Source: Acanthaster planci (taxonomy: Eukaryota > Echinodermata > Asteroidea > Valvatida > Acanthasteridae). From it: a DNA stretch of 64,000 bases. Position 1 is the stretch's first letter. Each line of letters begins with the position of its first letter. The stretch lies in the NCBI RefSeq assembly GCF_001949145.1, contig NW_019091448.1, forward strand, positions 625,319 to 689,318, written 5' to 3'. The notes under the pieces are model-generated. The model saw only the letters and a program-made list of their open reading frames with translations. It was not told where the DNA came from and made no database searches. Both the position numbers and the translations under genes were made by a program. Shown here piece after piece: positions 1 through 19,663 of the stretch.

Positions 1-2453
1 AAAGTATCACACTAGCCTCTGATCCAGCATGGCTTAAAGCCTTTAAAACTGATAACATCAGTCTGTAGCTACATGTAGGCTTCCACTATAGGTAGCAAAT
101 CTTCTGTAACCAGTGTCGAGTATTCACCATGGTGAAATCAACCTTCGTATTCCTGGAGCCAACTTGGGTGCTAGCTCTGACTGCCTCTAAATCTGGTGGA
201 AGTTCTAATAGCAATGGTTGGATGCCTTCCTTCATTTCCGTGAAAGCCTGGACACTCTCACACAGACTCTCCATAACTTCCATGTACTTGACCTTGGAGG
301 GTGTGCCCAGAGTTGTGTCCTTGGCTTCCATTACCATCAGGGGCTTCCATCACTGTGCTCACATTTTTCACTGTTCATCTCGAGTATATTGTCTTTTACT
401 GGCAATTGACTGGGTTTTTCAGCGTTGACTCTGGTTCCTCTCAGTGTTAGCTCTGACATAATTTGCTGTTGACAACAATTTTAACCATCCATGAATTGGA
501 AGGTCATAGAGAGCTACAAGTAGGAAGAATTTATGCCAGAGTGAAGACAACATTTCAGCTTTTTTGACAAGTTTTTTATTTGATATGCCTAAGGATTGTA
601 AGATACATTGTTCCAAATCTGTTGCAAGTCATTCCTTCCAAGATGTGCAGCTAGATCCAAAGACGCCATGCTCTACACCGGCTCCTCATCCTCTGTGCTC
701 CATACTACTGAGATCAATGTCCAACGCCTCACTCGAGCATTCCTTCACCGCTACCGGTCTGGCCTCAGTGCTCGCATCCAACACAGTACTGTCTCTGGAG
801 ACATTAATGGCTTGTACAGTGGTATTAAAAAGGCAAATGGTCCTACCTAAGGAAAAGCGCTCTGTTATTCTCAGCTACTGGCGTGCTCCTGACTGACCCA
901 GCAGCACAACTTGACCGTAATCACTTCAGCTCTCTGATGGCCTGTGATGTTGACTTTGAAGTGTACCCTGAGGCATTACACTATCTTTCACAACTTCCAA
1001 TCCTGCATGATCTTGATAGCAAAATCTATCTGACTGCAGTGAACCCTTCCAGCAGTGAAACGTTCCATCAGTGGACTCAAAAACAAAAAGGCCATGGTGT
1101 AGATGGTATCCCCCCCGAAGTTCTGAAGTGTGGTGACCCTGCTTTAGCATACCCAAAAGAGGCAAATACAATCAATCGTTACAAAAACAAAGGTAGCAGA
1201 CAAGATTGCCACAACCACAGAGGCATATCACTATTGGTACAGTCAGCAAGGTCCTCGCCCCCATACTTCTTCCCAGATTGCAGATCACTGCCAACAGAAA
1301 TTATCCTCAGAGTCAGTGTTGGTTCTGTAAATGNAGTGTGGTACACTAGCCACTGATCCAGCATGGCTAAAAGCCCTGCTGCAGTCCGTGCTGGTGCTTC
1401 CACCGCAGACATTCTAAAAAACAGCTGACTAGAGTTCAGTAAGAACTTTTGCCAGATTCTACTGCAGAATGTCTTCTGCTAGCGAGTTGGGAAAGGCAGT
1501 GTTAGCATTGACACTGTAGCGCCATAACATCTATGGAGGTTAGTCTATTTGAAATTGTGTAACATAATTCCCCAATTACATTTAAAAAGGAATTTACCTT
1601 CAATATAGTTGTAATGGGAATTCTTTTACTAATGAAGGACAAACTCAGATTCCCTCCCCTTGACTTTGATCCAAGTGTCTAACAGAATGTGGGTGTTGGT
1701 GCGAAAGGGCATTCTTTGGCATCGTCGTGGGAAATTTGCATATTTAGGAGCTTCAAAGGGTGGTCCGACTACGCCACAAGAGACAAAACTGAAGAGTCAA
1801 ATCTATCCTTCATTGTTAATATAATCACAATAACATTGCCAAGTGAGTGCCTTTTTGTAAGGGACTGTGTTAATGCTATTGCCACAATCCTCATATCCAA
1901 GAAAGAGAAGCCCCTTTGTTGACTGGTTATGAATAATTATCCATCCAAAAATAGACAGTAACAGACAATTACAATTTGTAGATTCAGTTAACAAAGCACT
2001 TCTGTGTGTCTGTTTCCAAATTGGCAAATGTTGAAATGTGCAAGTGCAGCTGGTGGATCACACTGGCTTATTAGGACAATGTAATGAGGATTTGTAGCAG
2101 CAAAGAAGGATGTTATTTCAATTCACTTTTTTAACTTATTTTGCACCAACATTTGTGTGAGAGGTATTTCCAACTTCTCTTTTTAACAGCATAAACTAAA
2201 GTGGATTGCTTATAATGCACTTCTACACCTTCTTCTCCATTGCTTATATCCAATTCAAAACTGAAAACTGTTGAAACATTTTTCTGATTTTACTCTGTAT
2301 TTGTTTGCTAATGTGTGACCGACAAATTTAAAACTTATGTACCTCAGCCTAATGTAATGTACAAATTGGTAGCATATGGAAGGGCAGATTTTATTGGTAG
2401 CATATGGAAGGGCAAAATCTGAAAGATGAAAAGCACAAAAGCGGCGTAGTCAC
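1..2453. other. Intron of KNTC1 with transposon debris
   Basis: No KNTC1 exon is recognisable here. The left 1.4 kb is LINE debris bracketed by a 33-bp direct repeat. At 2366-2416 a segment of about 30 bp starting TTGGTAGCATATGGAAGGGC is tandemly doubled, ending about 40 bp from the last visible KNTC1 exon. A minus-strand open frame at 86-337 resembles nothing I know. Confidence 0.5.
640..1340 (+). pseudogene. Decayed non-LTR retrotransposon (LINE) reverse transcriptase fragment
   Basis: Broken frames give pieces in the order typical of one widespread animal LINE type. First comes a stretch ending SGDINGLYSGIKKANGPT, then HYLSQLPILHDLD, then GVDGIPPEVLK, then a jump to YKNKGSRQDCHNHRGISLL, the start of the reverse transcriptase fingers. 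The segment between PPEVLK and YKNKG is shortened compared with intact elements, and there are several frameshifts. The palm with its catalytic aspartates is absent. A nearly identical sequence of about 33 bp occurs at 9-41 and 1343-1375, bracketing the region. Confidence 0.6.
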
Positions 2454-5400
2454 CTGATTGGGCAGCACCTCAGCTAGCGTTGTGTAGCCACTCACTGTCA
2501 GCGTGTAGGTGCACTGCAGGCCAGGCAGAGTGAAGACTTTTAGATAACAGTCTGGTTCTGGCCTGGTCAGGAGGACCAGCTGCAGCTGGGCCTGCTCTGC
2601 GTTCGTGTTACTGTCAAGAAAAAAAAAACATTTGCTTTCCCAGTTTGGTCTTCCTCAGATTCCTGCACTGATTAACAATCATAGTATCCGCTATCCTGCA
2701 AGCCTGGAAGCATCTAACCTCTCAGTAATCAGGCACTTGTAGTTTAGTTACCAAACTTTTGGGCCTCAACATCAATGTGGAGTTTCGCTTGACTATGAAC
2801 GTGTTTCAACATCCTCCGTGTTACAAGAAATCACTGCATGTTTTAACATGTCATAAGGCGTGAAGTGGTTGATGCCTGGCTGTAGTCGTTTTACTCACGA
2901 TGTATTTGACTACTTCGCGTACAACGGACTGAAAAATCCATGACATCAATCAGTTACCTGCCCTTTTCACCGGTGTTGACAGAGTTGAAATTCATCAACA
3001 GAAAGTCTTGCACTGCCAAGTCCGGCCAGAAGGAGATCATCAGGAGCGAACGCAAGTCCCAAGCACTGAGCGTATGCTGGAGATGAAGAGACAAATGTGA
3101 ACTGTGTGATACGAACCCCTCACAGGATAGTCAATTCCATCACGTGTCATCGCCAAGCCCCCGCAAGTCCATCACAATTCATCCATTCTTTACCCGAGCC
3201 ACACTGGGATGGAGGTTATTGTTCACACCGTTACTTGTGACTAGCATTGTGGAAATGTTTGACTTGACTTAGATGGACTCGACTACAGGAAAGCACTTTA
3301 CACACAGTTTGCCTTGTTTTTCTCAAGGGCTCTTGGACACCGTTGAAAAGGTATGCCTTTGTTTGTGTGGACCACTGAACAAAAGAGATCTACACGGTGA
3401 AAGTAAAGAAGACGTGTTGCCTTACCCAGGTTCACACAAAGTTCCCCACTGTGTAAAAAATGTGAACAGTTTAAAGGGATTTCTGTGTAAGAGCCTTCTG
3501 TTGCAATCAGCAAGGTCACATGCCAACTTGAAGTGCACGAGAATGTCAATCACTGTGTGGACCAATGAAGAAAAAAATGTCCACACAGTGCAGTAGCAAA
3601 GACCTTGTGTGAACCTGCCCTAATCCATGCCAGGTTTTCCCCTTTCTGAAAAACAGGTTTAGGGGCATTGTAGAGTTATGGTTATCCATCACATGATGAA
3701 AAGAAACAGTTGAGGAAATCACCATCAAAAATCTAGCCCCAAAGAGTGTTCACAGTTCAAGAAAAATTAGTACTTTCAACGGGTTTTTCTCAACTGCACG
3801 AAAACAAAGGCACATCCACACTAGGTATGTAACGCTGATGTGTATGCATTGAAGGTGTTCAAACTGGTGTGACACCCAGGTGCTTTTGCCTTTGGAAATG
3901 CAACCCTGGCTCACTCTTTTGCAGACTTTAACACCAGATGATACTCACACTGTCATCAAGCAGAAACAGATATTTGCCATTTCCGCTGACACGACACTTT
4001 TCCACGCCTCCACCTGTTTGGGGTAAAGTGTAAAATGGTGAGAGATAAATCTGCAGCTCACATCTCAGAGAGAAGAGATAAGGTGATCATGTGTGACTGT
4101 TTGTAACTTTGGGTACAAATGCTCTTGCAGCTTTGGCATTTGTGACAAACTTGGGCTAAATTCGTACAAAGAATAAACATTGTTTCCAGGGTACAAACTG
4201 CCCACAAAAGATGGGCTGAATGTGGTTCAGTGTGTCCACGCTATTCTGCAGTTTTATAATGCTCTTACCATCAAAGAAGTCACTGCCAATCTGCTGGATG
4301 AGGTCTACAGCCTTGTTTCGTCGGGACCACAGGCCAACAACTGCCTCTCCATAGCCCTAGAATAGCATAAAGAATCATCACAAGATTTGTAATGCGTGAG
4401 AAAACAAGACGTACATTTTATAAAGTTCCAATTTAGCTTTACACGTCAACCAGGAGAAAAAAGTCTGCATCTTATGAACGAAAAACTTGAACTTTTAAAG
4501 CCATAATGCACTACCATTCCAATCAAGGTATAGCTACTTACAAAACATACTTACAAACCATACATACCAGTATCAATATACACAATGTTTAAGAGCAAAC
4601 AAATATGTTAGAATTTGAGGGCTTCTCAAAATTCTACTTTTGATTTTGTTTTTGCCACATTAATTCAGGGTTTTTTCCCAAAAGTCTTCCATTTTTGAAA
4701 GCTAATAATGATCACAGTTTGAACTTACACAAGTGATGATGATTGTTTTCCCCATGGAGGTCGCTGTGGTGAAGAAGCTGACAGAACCAGAATGGGCCAA
4801 GCCTGTGTCTAGACTTTCCATGCAGATACTTGCCTGTAACTGGATAATTCAATTAAAAAAATATGTTCAAAAATGTACATTAACATCACCTGGATCTGTA
4901 CAATCTAAAAGGAGAGCCCACCCTTTTCCATTTTGATGTAACCAATGCTAATGCAAAAGAAACAGCACTTTAACTATCCTCTCCTACTTCTATTGTCCTG
5001 TTGTTAGTCTTTAGAAAGATAGGAAATTGATGAGCTGCAATTCTGAGAGGGGGCAAGCACTGATTTTTAATTAATTGCTAAATCAATTTCAACATACCTC
5101 TTTGGCCAGCTGCAGATCTCTTGCCTCGATGGCTAAAAGGCAAAATAACAATCATCACTGAGAGGACACAGTTTCCACATACAAATATCTAGATCGGCTT
5201 ATGTGTTTAGGGGTATTTGGGGAACTGGGTATCCACTGTCGTTACAGAACTTTTTCCGATTTTCACCTGACTGTTGAGATGATCATGGCGAAAAGAATTT
5301 TCACCCAATGTTGCAAGGATATAATTTTAAAATAAAACATCAAAGGGTTTGTCATTTTGTATTGTAAATTCAAGACACTCATTAAAAAACCCAGCAAACG

Positions 5401-8400
5401 TTGTCATGCAAGTAACAAAAACAGCTTGCCCATAAAACTAACCAATTATATTGGATATCATAGTAATTTAACTGTACAATATTGCTTGCCACCTATGATT
5501 AATAGAATTGGTGCTAGTGTGCTTTCATGAACTTAAATACAAAGCAAAACAAACACCTCGGCAACATTCTTTCTTTTTTATGTAACTTTTTTTAACGGAT
5601 ACCCAACCAAAAAAAAAAACCATAACTGGGCAGAGACACCGGCAGACAAGTAGCTAAGTACACGAGCACAGGCCTACAAATATTAACATGTTCAAATTTG
5701 AAATTAAACACTGACAGACATGCTGCATCATTTCTCAGTGCTAGTACTGTATAAATGGAAATCAATTTTCCTCAATACAATGTGGTGCCTGACGGTACAG
5801 ACTAATCCGACCAGATATCAATACTTGCAACGGCAGCACACTTTAGAACATGTTGCTTGTATTCTTATTAAATTGAGACATGTGCGCATACTGTCAAGTC
5901 ACAACACCCTACTGAGATTGGTTGAAGAGGCTTGTAATGCATGCAAAGCACTCATGCACGAGTGTGGTTCTATTTAAATGGATTATAATTCTGCTTACCA
6001 GATTAGTGAATATTGAACCACTTTGACTGGTAAACTTTAATACAACGATATTGTATGATCTACTTTTCCCCCTTGTTTTTTGCACTGTGAGATTATGGGG
6101 ATAATAAAATGCGGCTGCTTTTGGGTAGTATTACGTTTCAGTGTACCTTCATTGAGTTTTTCCAAGTTGATGTTGGAGAATCTGAAAAGTTGTCCGTCCG
6201 CCCGGAGAATGAGAAGATCATGGACAGCTGCATAAAAGAAACCGAAAACAATAAGTTGCATTCGGAGGTGGAAAAGTAAAGCAGCAGCTTCTTCTGGGTA
6301 TCTCTGGAGTGCTTTTGTCTCACTTGATCGAGCTGGGAATCCGAAACAATGGAATGTATCACAAATCATATAAGGGAGAAAGAGTTTGGCATCACCAGGA
6401 AAGCAGTCCATATTTACTTTAAGACACCCAACCCATTAGATTTACCATGTTTTGCAAAGTTTTGTTCAATAATTTTACTTCATTTTTTGGTTCAAACACC
6501 CCTCTCAACACTTTATGGTACATTCCTCTCTCCATCAGCTGTAAACAATCTCTTTACAGAGACTGATGTGCGTGGCATGTACCGAGAGCAGATAGCCTGC
6601 TGGTGCTTTATCTACCATTTAAGACAGGCAACATGGTAGTCTCTCAACCTGTTGGAATAGGCAAACTGTTTTAGGAATTTATGAATACTAACTAAACCTA
6701 ACCAAATCCAAAAAAACTTTGAAACAGATTTCACGCCAGTCACACTCAATGTATTCATGAACCTCCCCCCCAACTAATCACTTGTCTGTACCTGCATCTT
6801 TGCCTGGTGAGAACATCATCTGTAAGAAACACTTCTTGTCAACTGTTTCACTTCCAGATTTCAACACCTAAAGACAAGAAATTGAAATCCTTCATGATTA
6901 TGCATGTAGTTGAAAATTCAAAATTTGAATTCATATTTGGCATTAGTTTAAGTTTACTTAAACAGAAACTAAACTTTTTGTAAGAACTTTTCCAAAGACT
7001 GACTTGTACTACTACCAAAAACGCACAGAAACTTAGTGTTGGTGGTACTTCAAAAATGTTTTCAATTAAGCTTCAGTTTTTTGCTACGACAAAGTAGACG
7101 TGAGGCTGGAAAAAAATGCTTTTTAAACAGAGTAATTTATAGCAACCTTTCTTATTCCCCAAACTTATACATCAAGAAAAATTTGCCACAGGATGAGAGT
7201 ACTCATGACTACTGATGGGTTTTTTAGATGTACATGTAAGATGGAATATCCTGACAGGACGTGCCCTCAGACATTTAAAGGATACATGTACATGTAATTG
7301 TAAGCTGTGTTTTTCATTCTACAGTCTAACAAAAGCACAGTACTACAAAACACACCTGCGAAAACAGGACTTGCTTGAGCTCAACATCCACAAAGTGAAT
7401 GGAACCACTGCATTCAGCAACCACTAGGAAGAGCGAGTCTTTGCTCCACGTGACAACATCAACATCAGATTCTGCACAAGATATGCCATAGAAGTCAAAG
7501 CAACAAATGTATTTATTAATACGCGGCATTCCAACATCCCCACGGAGAGTCTCCTGACTCGGCATTCAGAATTTAAGATTGAAATGCCCATCAATTTTCA
7601 CCCAGTACATCTCTACTTTCGTGGTGTTTGTTACTTATTTCATTTCTCAGCACTTCTGTTAGCTACATCAGATAAATGCATGTACAGTGTACATGAATGC
7701 ACAGTAATACGCAATGCAGGATGGAATTGAATAGGCGGCCCTTTTTGCTTACTGCCTAAAATGCAGAACGCCAAGGTTGTGTGGAAGCAATCAGGCTACA
7801 GCAACAAGCAAATGTAGAGTGAGGATATCTACCGTGCACCATGTACACAAGTACAGTGTGTATAGTTACATGAAAGAATCTGTCTTTCATGAACAGAAAA
7901 ATTTTAAGTCACATCAGCTTTCCCACTTTAACATTACCACATCCAAATGCACCTGAGAGAGCCAGGTAATTGATCAGCAGAGATACTCAAAGGGCCAAGA
8001 AAGGTGCTGTTAGGTTTAAAAATAAGATTTTACATGACATTTACATATGTTCACCTTGCACATGAGCCATATACCTATGATTTGCTCATTTAATTGTTTA
8101 ATTTCAGGTGGTAAGAGTTCCATATTCCTACACATCAAATGATACCCTGTTCACAAATCTTTAGAGACTAGTGTGAAAAATTCAACGTGTTTCCGAAGTG
8201 TTTTAAAATTTCCCTGTTAAATTTAACTTTTTAGGACATGTTACCACTTCCCAACTTGGCTGATATGCAGGGGAAAATGAGTGATGTCCAAAAATGGAGA
8301 TTTTCCCATTTCAGGCATCAGTTGCAGGGCGTTAGTTATTTATACAGTAGTTATTTATACGGTTTATACAGTAGAGTCTGCCTAGGAGAGAGAAGATGAA

Positions 8401-10311
8401 TTAATTAGCAAAAGTGTAAGATAGAAATGCTCACCAAAGCTTAGTGTGCTGATGAATTTCTGGCAGGCTTCATCAAAAAGTGAAACCTGACTCCCGGCCA
8501 CCACACAGAATCCTTCCGGGGCGCATGCCGCATAGACATGAGGGTTACACTCTACCTGGAGTACAAATGTAAAATCATGGAAATATGTTAGGGTACTTTA
8601 ATCACAATTAAATCCCTATTTTAACAGAAAATTTGTATTTGTATAGGCAGCTGTGTAATAAAAATTTCCCAGGAGTTTTTTCTGTGTAACAAAAATGTGC
8701 ACTGAAAAACTCAAAATTGTAAAGCGGCACAGCACCAAATGTTTGCATTGTAGGTGAGCTGCAATTTGTGAATATAGGAATGAAAACTTGGCAAATCAAA
8801 AATAAAGGGTTAAAATGCTTTCCATTTTTTCCCCTTTTTGTTTTTATTTTTCTTTTGGATTACTGCCGGCCAAACTTTTGTTTTTCACTGCTTTCTTCCA
8901 ATGTAAATATTTCCTACAAGTAAACCTGCCAGTCCCAATTCTTCCAATTTTATCACACTTCTGATTTCACTTACACTAGGTTAGGATTTACAATCAATAT
9001 TTATAACAACTTTGTGAATTAAACCTTCTTCTAGATGCCTAACTAGCCACCTGATTTACGACAAGTTAAATAAAAGACATGTACATATGCACATGTTTCT
9101 ATCACTAAGTGAACATCTGAATATCTGAAAAGTCCAGTGCTCCTTTTCAAAACACTAGTATGAGTTCTTTCTGCACAGGAATTGGCCATGCAATAACTAG
9201 GATTGGGCCATTACCCCTGTTCCCATGGGAACACATAATTCCAAGTGGGAATTACAAACAGCCGGTGTTCTAGAATAAGCAGTCTAGTGTTCTCAATGGA
9301 ACTTTTTATTAGTGATGTACATGTACACTTATGTGGTGCACTTTGAATTTTTGCCTCTAGAGTCTACTATCCAAATGTTTTTACTTCAAATTCCACAAGA
9401 GGTGATATTTAACCAAACTCCTGATATTCTGATTCATAAATTTTGATTTTAAGAACCCGCTCCAATGCTCCAAATTTGATCTCGGCCTCATTTTCCAATC
9501 TTTTTCCAAAGTACACAATGAACTCTTATAAATGGCATCCAAACATAGAAAACAATTTTCAAACAAAATTGTAGTTGGGTATTTAAGCATAACCAAGTGG
9601 ACTGACGTTTTTTTAACATGTTCAACAAAGAGTTTTGGCAACGCTGTACGAGGAAATTTAAGTGAACATGAAGCATGCCATGTCAGCAGGTCAGGGGATA
9701 TTCTAGTACACTGTATACGTACACATATCCTTCTATATTACATGTACTGAAATGCTCCTAAAGTTTTCAACGATCTGATGTTTTTAACAGAAAAAGTTCC
9801 ACATATGGATGCCAGTAATTATTCCCTACAGCGACCCATCGGCCATCATAAAGCAAAAATATGTCCAGAAAAGTTCAATTTAGGAGGGAGAATACCAAGG
9901 TATATTAGAAATTTTCAGACCAGTCTCAAAATAAAAACAGTGGACAGATGCACGGATGTCAAGTGGCATCTGCATATGGAACTCTTTCCTTTTTAACAAA
10001 ATGACGAGCTGCCTGAAGGTAGAGTGCAATCTTTCAAACCATAGGGCCTATGTTCAAACTTGCAGGTTCTATGAACATGGTCGACTCAGATACCTACTGC
10101 ATGCGTGCATTACACATGTAGCTTACGCCTACATGATGAAGCACAAATAATAGCACCACGTGCCATGTCATTTTACAAACCTTACCTCTCCCCTCGGTGA
10201 GATGGTAGCCAGAGTGTCCACCTGAAAGAGGGAGGACCCTGACTCCTGGCGGGGGCCAAAATTAGCTGTCTCATCTCCCCCAATGCCCGCTTCAACGTCA
10301 TCCCACGACAT
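2454..10311 (-). CDS. KNTC1: Kinetochore-associated protein 1 (ROD), N-terminal part, 11 exons; continues off the left edge
   Basis: Coding exons in transcript order: 10311-10186, 8555-8435, 7471-7356, 6867-6792, 6227-6147, 5132-5098, 4833-4729, 4356-4269, 4013-3949, 3076-2958 and 2610-2454. All junctions are GT-AG and phase-consistent, giving 363 codons. The family protein is the large subunit of the RZZ complex (with ZW10 and Zwilch), which recruits dynein and Mad1 to unattached kinetochores in the spindle checkpoint. The visible part is the N-terminal beta-propeller region. It begins MSWDDVE and has SSLFQVDTLATIS near residue 30, then an APEGFCVVAGSQVSLFDEAC stretch and an ESDVDVVTWSKD stretch, all resembling the vertebrate N-terminus in the same order. 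The start is chosen because MSWDDVE aligns with the vertebrate start and a splice acceptor lies 9 nt upstream (10321-10324), implying a noncoding first exon. I found no further exon between 1 and 2453. Identification rests on remembered family sequence, not a search. Confidence 0.85.
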
Positions 10312-10320
10312 GCCTTCAGC

Positions 10321-13300
10321 CTTTAGGGAAAGAAACAAAGCCTTAGTGAAGTGAAGACAAAACAAACCACTGGTCATACCAGTGGTTGTGATGATACAGT
10401 ACAGTAACTGAGTTACTCTGTAAGTAGGGCCTAAGTCCCTTCTCAGTCAGCCTTAGTTGAGCAAGGACCTGCTGAGGCTGCACTATGGCCGAACTGCTGA
10501 AATCAAATGCGGGGCACCTGGGCACGGCATGATTAATGTTACTCATTAGACATTTGTTAGACAGGCATTGACGTTATTGGTAATTAATGCACAGGCCTTT
10601 CTACTCGAAAACTGTTTTAAAGCTTAGTTCAAGCACGTCAAATAGCCTAGTCAGCAACCAGGCTTTCATTTATTACATATTCAGTTAAAATGCTTACAAA
10701 AAATGTAGCATCCTGACTCCACTTCAGCAGTTGTGTACAAACACAAAGTCTAGTATGGGGAGTGAAAAGAATTTTCTAAGTATTTCCCAACAACATTAGT
10801 AAATGTTTCTCAGTCCAGAATTCGTGTCTTTCCAGCATTTCTGTAATGACTGACTTTTATTGAGATGATATACGATGAGAAAAGTGGAGTCAGGATGCAA
10901 CATTTTAGCCAAATGCTCTTCTTCCGACAGAAACCTATGGAAGTTACGGACCTTTTCACAAATAGATGTACGTGAACAGCCAACACTGTACTGCTACATG
11001 TACGTAGTTCTTGGGCGTGAGCACGCACTGTACTAGTTTACTGTGTGAGTTGTACTACCAGGCCTACGTATTTTTGCTACGTAATGTGGTTCTGAAATTC
11101 CCGCGAAATGTAACACTGGACAGCAGAGGGCGGTATACATAAAATGCTCACGGGCCCCGACTGGAGGACTGAGCGAGCGATGTACATGCGGATGGCTGGG
11201 GCTGAACTGTCGCGTAGTACCAGTGCCCACAAATCGAAGTTTTCTAAATAGTTCAAATGCGAAAGATGGTTTATTTTGAAAAATCTTATTTTAGGTATTG
11301 GGTTTAAGAATTTTTGACGGAAGGTTGCTTGAAAGTTGAAAATTGCTGTTATGTCCGCAGACCTAGCGGGCCCGTGGCCTAGCCGGGGGGGGGCTAGCTT
11401 CCTGGCCCGGCCGGAAGTAGCCCCCACCAGTAAAAAGCATAAACATAAAAAGCATAGTTTTTTCTTGTGATGTGGCCCCTAGCTGATACTGTGACCTCCC
11501 TTAATGCCTGAAGCTGGCGACGGGGCTGATGAGGTAATCAGCCCCGCCTTCTATCAGTATGCCGCGGGCTCCCACTCGTGAACAGAAACTTAATGCCCTG
11601 GGTTCATCTGCGTCAGACATAAAGCTTATCCCCAGAGGGACTGCAGAAATCCTCCTAAAAACCCGCCCTTTTACAGTTGGACGAAAAACAGTCCCTTAGA
11701 ACGTCCGTGCATGGAATACCCGTCTGCTGGTTACTTCATGATCAACGTATTGAGATATTTTTCACCGACCACAGACACTTGACAAAGGAACAACTGTATC
11801 CTCCAGAAATTAAAATTTGCAAGTGCGAGTTTTAGTCAGACTTTCCCTCGACGGAAAGGGGTTGGGATGGAGTCTGGAATCATTCCCTTACTTTCCAAGG
11901 GAAATTTCTCTCCTTTGCCACATTTTCTGACTATTGTAAGATCCCTTTTAAATTACAGTTCAAAACATAGAAATGTAAAGACAGCATGAGACAACAGCTT
12001 AACTCTTCCAAACTGAACTTGACATCGCCATCACGAAGGTTTATCAAATAACTGACTTTTTAACAAGAGCCCCAAAGGCATACATTACAGGCATCATTTG
12101 GTCGGGTAAATGATCTGGAAAGCACTTTAATAACCCTCTAAAATACCTTTCAAGAGAGAGTAGGGATTGACTCAAAAGATTTACAGTATGTTAATCACAA
12201 TATGTAAATATGGTTTAATCTTCAACAATCTGCCGGTCGTTAAGACCGAATATTTGGATATTCGATCAAAATGAAGGTCAAATATTCGATTAGTGAATTA
12301 TTCGAATAGACTCAGCCTTACAATATGAGATACATCCAACGACCAACAACCACTCTGTTTCGGCTCACTGACATGTCCTGAATACAATGCTAATTATTCA
12401 TCTGGCAATAGAAATAAGAAAAAAAATTACATGAAGTGTTTGCTTTGACACAATAACTCTTGGCATTTCAAACAGTGCACAGGCATTTCACATTCTGTAC
12501 AATGGGAGAGGTGAAAACATTTCCACAAGAAGGAATTTGCAATTGTCATGAATAAATAAGAGTTGAAACACTTCAACTTGGACGTATGCATCAGTCAATT
12601 CTAGTCATAAAATAAGGAAATAAAGGGATCTAATTCATACAATGTGCGATGGAGCTCAGCAGCGGTCACAAAACCAATGTTACAGCAGATACATACATCT
12701 GCAGCGTATGTACTGAGTGAAACACTTCAGCAATTCAAAGTGATTGAAAAACAATGAAATTATGTACAGCCGGTAATGCAACATAAGTAATGATGAAATT
12801 AATGACACTCAAAAGCTGAATGTACTCCAATGATAACATTGGGGTCAATCCTGTTTTTCTTTGTGAAAAAAAGCCCTCAAGGAAGCCCTCACTGAAACCC
12901 TCACTGAAGCCCTCACTGAAGCCCTCACTGAAGCCCTCACTGAAACCCTAACTCAAGTTGCTGAAAATACAACATCTTCTTTCCACACAATTTTACCTTC
13001 ATTCTGGTGTGCTCTAAATAACAATGTGGCTATTTACTGAATACTGATAACTGAATGACATCAAATAAAATGTGTATAATGTCTTTTGCAAGCCAGCATT
13101 ACAATTTTACATGAATATAATAATATTAACATTTACAATAAAAAACTCCTGCAGATCCTTTTTTAGTCATGCAGTGAACAAATATTTGAGTGAAAAGAAT
13201 ACCATATAAATTTCAATCTTTTACACTTCAAATGGAATGACGCCATGCCTTACATAATTGAACATTTTTGTAGGATTCGGGGCAGAATACAGAAATGTAG

Positions 13301-14042
13301 TGGAAAAGACAATGGTTGTGATGCAGGTCATCAGTACAAAGACACACAGTTGCAGTGAAGATTTGATAACAGTGTTTGAAGGTTTTCTGTCAAATTAACA
13401 GATGTCAAAGCTACATGTAAATACATGTTACTGATCTAAGTCTGAAAATCTGAAAGTCTGCAAAACACATGTACTAAGAGATTACTGTCAGCTAATAAGG
13501 GTTCTCAGCATATTCCTACACAGAGACATATGTTGCAACCATGCAGCTGCAGCATGGATCCTGGGTTACAAGTTGTGAAACAATAACTAATAAAAGGAGT
13601 ATGTGGAAACCATATTGAATTATGGAGGAGAAAAGCAAAGTTGCAGCTCAAATAATTATGCGATTGAATAAATACATGTATATGTATATACAAAGAGTGG
13701 TTTTAGTTTGCATAAGGTAGAGCAATGTGTATCATTCAACTTGGCATCTCAATGACAAGGGACAAAAAGTGTTGAGGCTACACACTGGTTTACATTGTGA
13801 GGGATTCTCTTAAAGGCCGTGAACTCCAAGGACGCCTTGTTGTCTTGTGAATTATGTTGTTAGGTTGGTTGGCATGTATGTGCAATTTATAGAAATGGTC
13901 AAAAACGATAAAGCAATATTCAGCTACCAGGAAACTTTTGATAAATCTTTTTACCTACAAGAAAATATGCACATATATTTCAGAGTGCCTCTTCACACAC
14001 AAATAACCATCCATAAGTAGCTGCTACCGGTGTATACCCACA
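10321..14042. other. Region between KNTC1 5' end and EGLN 3' end
   Basis: The part nearest KNTC1 (to about 11450) should hold its promoter and noncoding first exon. It includes a G+C-rich patch at 11130-11450 with an ETS-type CCGGAAGT at 11409-11416. The A+T-rich stretch from about 11800 to 14042 is probably EGLN 3' UTR and downstream sequence and contains a 12-bp minisatellite. I see no convincing coding exon. Confidence 0.4.
12876..12958. repeat. 12-bp tandem repeat (minisatellite)
   Basis: The unit GCCCTCACTGAA and close variants (GCCCTCAAGGAA, ACCCTCACTGAA, ACCCTAACTCAA) repeat about six to seven times. It sits about 1.1 kb downstream of the EGLN stop, possibly within its 3' UTR. The unit length is a multiple of three, but no coding context is visible. 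Confidence 0.85.
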
Positions 14043-19543
<5,501 letters not shown>

Positions 19544-19663
19544 CGCAACTACTGCAGTAAAACACACTTTCGCATTCTGAACATCTCTTGGTGGTGTGAT
19601 GTTTCCTCGGTATGATTATGATGTTTCCAGGTCACAGAGGCCAGAGAGGCTACGCTTTGCCCA

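Noticed and set aside
6037-6411. 124-codon minus-strand open frame
   Set aside because: It is KNTC1 exon 5 extended into both introns; splice sites at 6227 and 6147 bound the real coding part.
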